Shown here piece after piece: positions 58,576-64,000 of a stretch of 64,000 bases of DNA. Position numbers and translations under genes: made by a program. Within the stretch, counting starts at the first letter, position 1, and the number at the start of each line of letters is the position of its first letter. Source of the stretch: Bombyx mori (taxonomy: Eukaryota; Arthropoda; Insecta; Lepidoptera; Bombycidae); assembly GCF_030269925.1 (NCBI RefSeq), contig NC_085107.1, forward strand, positions 8,246,001 to 8,310,000. The letters run 5' to 3'. The notes beneath the pieces were generated by a model. That model ran no database searches, had not been told where the DNA came from, and was given only the letters and a program-made list of their open reading frames with translations.

Positions 58576-61500
58576 CTGAAAATTTATTAGACATCATTAA
58601 TTTTATTTTATTTTATTGCTTAAATGCATGGACGAGCTCACAGTCCACCTGATTTTAAGTGGTTACTGGAGCCCATAGACATCTACAACGTAAATGCGCC
58701 ACCCATCTTGAGATATAAGTTCTAAGGTCTCAGTATAGTTACAACGGCTACCCCACCCTTCGAACCGAAACGCATTACTGCTTCACGGCGGAAATAGGCG
58801 GGGTGATGGTACCTACCCGTGCGGACTCCCAAGAGGTCCTACCACCAGTGATTACGCAAATTATAATTTTGTGGGTTTGATTTTTATTACACGATGTTAT
58901 TCCTTCACCGTGGAAAACAATCGTGAACATTTGTTGAGTACGTATTTCATTAGAAAAATTAGTAGCCGCCTGCGGGATTCGAACACCGGTGCATCACTAC
59001 ATACGAATGCACCGGACGTTTTATTTATCCTTTATGCCACGACGACTTAAAAGCACTTTGACGACCATAAAATAAGCACTCAAATTTTAATGTTAATATA
59101 ATTATAATCGGTGTTATAAATGATGATTAAATATAAATTAATTTAAAAAACTCAGTTTATGAATACAATTATGCCCTGATTTGATTTTCGGTGAAGTTTC
59201 CAGTACATACTACAACAAACCTACTTTAATTGTTTGTGTGACCATTTAAAAAAGTGAACTATGGTTATCTGCTAGTGTAGGTTTATAAAATAAATTACCT
59301 GGAATATCTGCCAGCCCCATTCTTGATAGGTAGTATTGCCAGTTATTTGATACATATACCATAAACTCTCAATAAATTCCGGTCGCAATAAGCTGTGAGC
59401 ATCGGCCGATTTCGTATACATATCATCTGTTGTGCTCGCCTGTAATGAGAAAAAGAAACATCGTTATTTAAGGCCTCAGAAAGATAAGAAATGTATTAAA
59501 ATTAAACAAAAATACTAACGAGATTGAAATGTGTTATTTCTGGAGCTAAAAACGTTGGATGTGCAGCATAAGTTAAATAGCAAGTGTAGAGAAGTTCCTC
59601 GGCCATTGTCATGTGCCAGTCGGGGAGGCCATTCAAATGACCTAAGGCCAATGTTCCAGGCAAGAAACAGGTCAAATGATCCATTTTCGGATTGAAAGCC
59701 TGTAAAATAATCACAAAGTAAATTTAATACCAAGATAACATAGACCTTATAAATAAAAACTTTACCTTTAAAGACGTTATTTAATATAATAAATTTACAT
59801 TTACCTCTGAACCAGCAGACAACTCTCCGATGAACAATCGTTTATTAGGTGATGAACGTTTTGCCAAAAATTCACGTACACCTTCTATGCCGGTTAAATA
59901 ATCATCCAGTAAACTAGGTAAAAAGAAACAATACTTTTATCAAATAACAAATCCTTCCAATACATTTTGAATATTTTAATGTTCCGAAATATTAATTGCA
60001 CTGAATGACATCGTCCGTATTTAGCAAAGTTTGTCAAGTTGTCATTTTAGCACCTACTTAAGAACCTTGATTCAAATCCATTATTTTGGAAACATAATAT
60101 TTTTTCTTGGTGCTTAAAAATATTAATTTTAAGTGCTTTTTGAAAATAGGTCCCGTTTTCTATAACTATGATAATAAAATTAAGATTTAGTTTAATGTTA
60201 AAAAATCCCAAGACATTCAGTAAATTTGAAAATAAACATATTTCATTACCTCGCATTGACCAGAATACGTAAATTCATAAAAGATGTATATACGAAATAA
60301 CAATAACAGCATAAAAAATGTTATCCCAAACTAAATTATACATTATTTCGAATACATAGCTATTAATATTTATATCGGCTATTAATTTACAATGAAAAAT
60401 GAAATACGTGTTGTAGTCCTTGAACGATGCTCACATAAATAATATTTTTATCATGGCTTAGAATGTGACAATTAACCTTACTGCCATTTAAATTGAAACA
60501 ATTAGAGGAATCAACTGATGTATTCATAGCTTGAGTTTTAGATTTATTTGACATCTGTAGCACTTAACTTTTATTTTATTTAATACGATGTTTATTTCAG
60601 TGTTATTAAGTTTTGAAATTTTTACAAACCTTCTAATCACTGTACAATTCAAGTATTGTGAATTTATTTTTGTTAGCTAGAAGATTTTAATGATTTTCAT
60701 ACGAAAAACTTTGAAACAGGTAATGGTTATATACATCAAAATTAAAAACATCGCCTTTGTCCGCTATTGCAAGTCACGCAATTTGTTAAGTCCTAATCGC
60801 ATTAGCTTAATATGAAAATGGACTTACTAGTTGATTGTTTTCCCAGTCTGGAGCCATTGTTTTAGCAGGTATTCATAATAACTATCCCCTCTTGCTCCGA
60901 GAGTGATGGTGGCGTGAGGCAGAAAATGTCCTGTATTCGGATTAATAAATATTGGAACAAGTCCATGTTTTTTTGGTAGCTGATGAATCTTCTCGGAAAC
61001 GGCTGCTGCTGCCTCCTGTAATGTTCAATATTATAAGCTATATAAATTAATTTAGCTTATCTCACAGTAATGATGATTTTAAGATAAAACAAATTTCTTT
61101 TTAATATCAAGGAATTGTCACCTCGAATATAGGGTTGCCACTAGCTCTGGACAGTTGCCTAAACTCCAACTGCACAGTAGTAACTTCAGCTGTGGTGCTG
61201 TAGTGTGACCATTCAGGAGCATGAGCAGTTCTAGCTCCCAAGTTCACATCAGAGTATGGGATGCCAGATGGTGACGAAAATGCTGCCATGAGACGGTCTC
61301 CGAGGTCAATCTGAAATAAGTTTAAAATTTAGCCCAATATATAAAGCTACTCTGCCTGAAACAATCATTGGGTCATTTTACAAATTTTTTATTTTAGGTC
61401 CTTAATATCAATCTACCATTACTGTCATTATACAAAAACTTTTACTTACAGCTTTATCAAGAAATAGCTGGTCTTGAGTGAAATAATGATTTGTTAACAA

Positions 61501-63243
61501 GCCACCTAGTATTCTAATGGTGACTTCAAAGAAATTAACATCTTTATTTTTTGTGAATATTAGTTCTTCTTTGATCCATTGCTTGCCTTCCTCAAATACT
61601 ACATGAAAAATCAAAATACAAATTAAATGGAATATGTAAAATATAATATAATAAATAATATCTTAAAAGTTCTACTATTTTTTTAAGACAGTACCATCAG
61701 TTAGTCCCATTATGTAAGCTGTATCCAAACTGTCAACAATTGTAAGTCCAAGAGAGAACCAGTCAGAAGCCATACCAGAGACTGGTTTTAGATTGTCATG
61801 GCCCCAAGCATGCTCTTTATACCCTCTCCATGCATGTCTAAAACTTTCCACCAATGCCCGTTGCCGATCATTTTTTGGTCCTAAAATAATGTTTAAAAAT
61901 TTAATTTCATACCATAAGTTTGAGTAAATAAATGTTATATAGACAATTATTGAAATACATCCAAATCCAAAAGCTCACCTGTAAAAACAGGCCTCTCATA
62001 CACTGTAGGATCATATTTTATTTGAACTGTGTTGTCCAATGCAGGTTTGGCATTTAGAGATGTGTTTCTTAATTTTTCCTGAGAAAAGGTATGGGTTAAG
62101 CAAGCAAACAAGCAAGAAATTCCACATCATTACTTTAAAAAAATTTTTTTAAGAAAATTAAATCTATTTCATGAGTGCTGACAATAATTATTAACAAATA
62201 TTTTTTATTTATTAAATCCTAGATCAATATTTAATTGTGTTCAGATATGTATCATTATTCACTATAAAATAATGCATAGAAAAGTAAATAGGCAAATTTA
62301 ATACAGATACAGAATATTAGATACCATTAATTAATTATTATTTTATACCATTATCTTTGTTAATTTGATCAGCAGCAGTAGTAGTCCTACCAATAGATCC
62401 CGTTTCATTAATCATAATCAGAAGCTTATCTGTTCGTAATCAATACTTTCAACCATTCCAGCCAGTGATTTCAGAAAATAATTAATTACGTTATCATATT
62501 TTTTGGGTCTGGTTACATTATTCTGTTTCCACATTAATTTCAATGTGTGGTAATAAAATTAGTAAGTATCATGTAAATCAAATAAGCCTAACATACTCAA
62601 TATAAAACTAAACTTTTATAATGACAAAAGTAAAACATTCTCAAGACTGTACTATTATTTGGTCTTCGTTAATATAAGAATGACCTTAAATTAATATATT
62701 ACTACCATCTTCACTTTAAATGATTAATTATTTAAGTTATACCTGAACTGAATCTTCATTGCCTCGCTCAATGATGACAATACCAGTTTTAGAAAAATAC
62801 AGCAACAAAAGAGCTGTTGCAGTCACAACTAGCACAGCATACACTATGGATCTCTGAAGACGTGATAGACGATTCCATTTCTAGAATACAAAAATTTTGA
62901 TTTTTTTTAAATACTATGACTTCATTTTTAACATAAGAGTAAAATGTGCACGCTATTGTGTTGCAAATAATAAAGATAATAAGTAGAAAGTTGAGTAGTA
63001 AGTAATAGGAAATTTTCTTAAAGATAATTTCCAGCATAGCTAATTTAATTTTTTTGATGTTTTAGCCATTTATAGAATATTTAACTGTAGGTTTCTTACC
63101 CTTATAATTTTAGTATGTGATATTGCTGGATCATTAAGTAATATTGCTGTCTCTCCATTGGTGACCCATTTTCTATCATTAACATTATTTGTATGATTAT
63201 TTATATTAAAATTTAGATGTGTCTCTAAGTTTTGCTGTCTCAT
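58360..63243 (-). CDS. MAN1B1: ER mannosyl-oligosaccharide 1,2-alpha-mannosidase (MAN1B1-like, GH47), frameshifted
   Basis: Eleven coding exons in - strand order: 63243-63100, 62880-62743, 62078-61979, 61880-61695, 61598-61450, 61310-61122, 61016-60828, 59913-59805, 59699-59520, 59439-59299, 58575-58360. All introns are GT..AG in agreeing phases, giving 579 residues if one extra base in exon 7 is skipped. A type II membrane anchor (residues about 60-77) precedes the GH47 domain, which contains [64 protein letters not shown] and the C-terminal EAHPLP. The enzyme removes one mannose from Man9GlcNAc2 in the ER lumen and takes part in glycoprotein quality control. As given, the extra base would end translation after about residue 326. 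Confidence 0.93.
58601..59049 (-). mobile_element. Full-length Bm1-type SINE in mannosidase intron 10
   Basis: Reverse copy with tRNA-like head at its right end (gggattcgaacaccgg as B box complement; tatgccacgacgac as A box complement), body and poly-T/TTTTA tail at the left. It fills most of the 723-base intron. Confidence 0.92.
59299..59439 (-). CDS. MAN1B1: Mannosidase exon 10 (catalytic Glu)
   Basis: Contains [20 protein letters not shown]; Glu 482 aligns with human E599, the proposed base. Ends EWGWQIFQ at the donor. Confidence 0.95.
59520..59699 (-). CDS. MAN1B1: Mannosidase exon 9 (disulfide region)
   Basis: 60 codons with [15 protein letters not shown] and ELLYTCYL. Cys 412 and Cys 441 match the conserved disulfide pair of class I mannosidases. 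Confidence 0.95.
59805..59913 (-). CDS. MAN1B1: Mannosidase exon 8
   Basis: Completes a Tyr codon, then [20 protein letters not shown] and [12 protein letters not shown]. Family resemblance is clear. Confidence 0.93.
60828..61016 (-). CDS. MAN1B1: Mannosidase exon 7 with one-base insertion
   Basis: Reads [19 protein letters not shown], then must shift by one base at the T run complementary to 60959-60961 to continue [16 protein letters not shown].. and [15 protein letters not shown]. Asp 346 aligns with human D463. The exon is 189 bases; only 188 fit the phase of the next exon, so the extra base is foreign to the gene model. Confidence 0.9.
61122..61310 (-). CDS. MAN1B1: Mannosidase exon 6
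   Basis: 63 codons: [35 protein letters not shown], then [15 protein letters not shown], typical GH47 helices. Phase 0 on both sides. Confidence 0.95.
61450..61598 (-). CDS. MAN1B1: Mannosidase exon 5 (first catalytic acid)
   Basis: Contains [15 protein letters not shown]; the Glu, residue 214, aligns with the family's proposed general acid (human E330). Confidence 0.95.
61695..61880 (-). CDS. MAN1B1: Mannosidase exon 4 (start of GH47 domain)
   Basis: Reads [20 protein letters not shown], then [11 protein letters not shown] and [17 protein letters not shown], the family's opening helices. The last base is the first of a Val codon. Confidence 0.95.
61979..62078 (-). CDS. MAN1B1: Mannosidase exon 3 (stem)
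   Basis: Luminal stem, [15 protein letters not shown]... to YERPVFTG, ending one base into the Gly codon. Confidence 0.88.
62743..62880 (-). CDS. MAN1B1: Mannosidase exon 2 (membrane anchor)
   Basis: Residues 49-94. A basic stretch ([10 protein letters not shown]) precedes a hydrophobic run ([18 protein letters not shown]), as in a type II signal anchor. Confidence 0.92.
63100..63243 (-). CDS. MAN1B1: Mannosidase exon 1 (start codon)
   Basis: ATG is the complement of 63241-63243. 48 codons ([17 protein letters not shown]..., ends AISHTKIIR) of cytoplasmic N-terminal tail. Donor AGG|GTAAGA. Confidence 0.88.
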
Positions 63244-63404
63244 ATTGAAAGTTCAGTTATTTAAGGTTTCAGTATATTCACCATCATTTTGATCTGTGAG
63301 TTAAAAAATAGAGCTGTTACTTTGTTTTCAATAGACTTTAAAATTAATGGACCTTCATTTCTCTAGGTCAAATATGTTAACTAAATGTATCTACTGGAAT
63401 TATA

Positions 63405-63460
63405 TTCATTCATCATCAGCCCAGAGATGGCATAGGCCTTCTTCAAAGTACAGGTCGCTG
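63405..63460 (-). mobile_element. RTE-like LINE tail, diverged
   Basis: attcattcatcatcagccca then atggcataggccttcttcaa, a worn reverse copy of the lepidopteran RTE-type tail (compare 43030-43135). Confidence 0.45.
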
Positions 63461-63664
63461 TATCTAGCTTCTTCTGAATTGAGACATTTGTAGTTTACAT
63501 ACAGGATGAAAACTATTTGTAGTATTTAGATCTTAAACACATTTGTAAAATTGAATATGCCTAATCAAGGAATGGCAGAATTTGTTTTTTATGACATTTT
63601 GCTGTGGATTTGCATGCATGTATTTTCCTCACAAAGTCTATTTTTAACTTTTTAGTGATGGAGC

Positions 63665-63800
63665 TATATTGAGGATTGATTATGACATCGCTAGTGTTAA
63701 ATAGTTACTAGACCCCTTATACATCACACTGAACATATCAACCCACCATGAAAAAAGTTCCGAGTCTCGATTATATTGGTGGGAGTCCCACCATTGAAAT
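63665..63800 (-). mobile_element. Diverged Bm1-like SINE, reverse
   Basis: gttaaatagttactagacccc, cttatacatc and the following aacccaccatgaaaaaagtt track the SINE body in order, with many changes. Confidence 0.45.
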
Positions 63801-64000
63801 TGGAACCAGTGAATTATGTGAATATATACCTATACATTCATAAACATATTCATTAGCAAATGATTTAAAAAATTCAAAATGATTTACCCAGATTTGGTAC
63901 TTTAAAAAATGCACAAAAGTGATGAAGAACTGAGCTTTACTTTTTATTAATTATACGCTTATGATGTTGAAATGTAAACGTACTAAAGCAAACAGATGAT

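Larger units (their letters stand above)
63244..64000. other. 5' flank of the mannosidase gene with repeat scraps
   Basis: Contains the promoter side of the mannosidase, though no TATA or initiator can be picked out with confidence. Holds a worn RTE-like tail (63405-63460) and a worn SINE (63665-63800). Confidence 0.4.

Noticed and set aside
1..64000. CRISPR arrays, operons, phage or plasmid features
   Set aside because: The DNA is insect nuclear sequence; no regularly spaced repeats or prokaryotic gene organisation are present.

Overview
The window is animal nuclear DNA, almost certainly from a silkworm (Bombyx mori or its close relative B. mandarina). It is AT-rich, its genes have many short exons with GT..AG introns, and it carries many copies of the Bm1-type tRNA-derived SINE of Bombyx, a Bombyx-type non-LTR retrotransposon tail, and Helitron families typical of Lepidoptera. 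Nothing in it looks bacterial, viral or plasmid-like.

Left part (about 10.5-26.6 kb, + strand): the last five coding exons of a NOS1AP (CAPON)-like adaptor gene. They encode the end of the PTB domain, a linker, a Gln/Leu-rich coiled coil and a long, polar C-terminal region. The first 10.5 kb holds no recognisable exon and is probably an upstream intron of this gene; the N-terminal part of the PTB domain lies outside the window.

Middle (about 27-50 kb): mostly intergenic and repeat-rich. Three GC-rich segments with good splice signals (32089-32325, 44190-44560, 47150-47288) are probable exons of one or two unrecognised + strand genes. A decayed THAP-domain gene sits at 50.26-50.84 kb. Mobile DNA includes two Helitron families, a pogo/Tigger element with a transposase remnant, a Tc1-like transposase relic, a pair of hAT-type MITEs, truncated non-LTR retrotransposons and about fourteen SINE copies, several of them nested.

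Right part (52-63.3 kb): a two-exon + strand gene for a 144-residue acidic protein ending in a Cys-rich cluster and a CaaX-type motif (CVLM), then a convergent eleven-exon - strand gene for a complete ER mannosyl-oligosaccharide 1,2-alpha-mannosidase (MAN1B1-like, GH47, 579 codons once one extra base is allowed for). That gene has a one-base insertion in exon 7 and a Ser where the family has its calcium-binding Thr.

The three identifiable genes have no evident shared pathway. The most noteworthy signals are the mannosidase frameshift and Thr-to-Ser change, a near-perfect 137-bp hairpin at 36.5 kb, a Helitron that begins 13 bases inside a NOS1AP intron, and a THAP relic in which both leading zinc-ligand cysteines have become phenylalanine.
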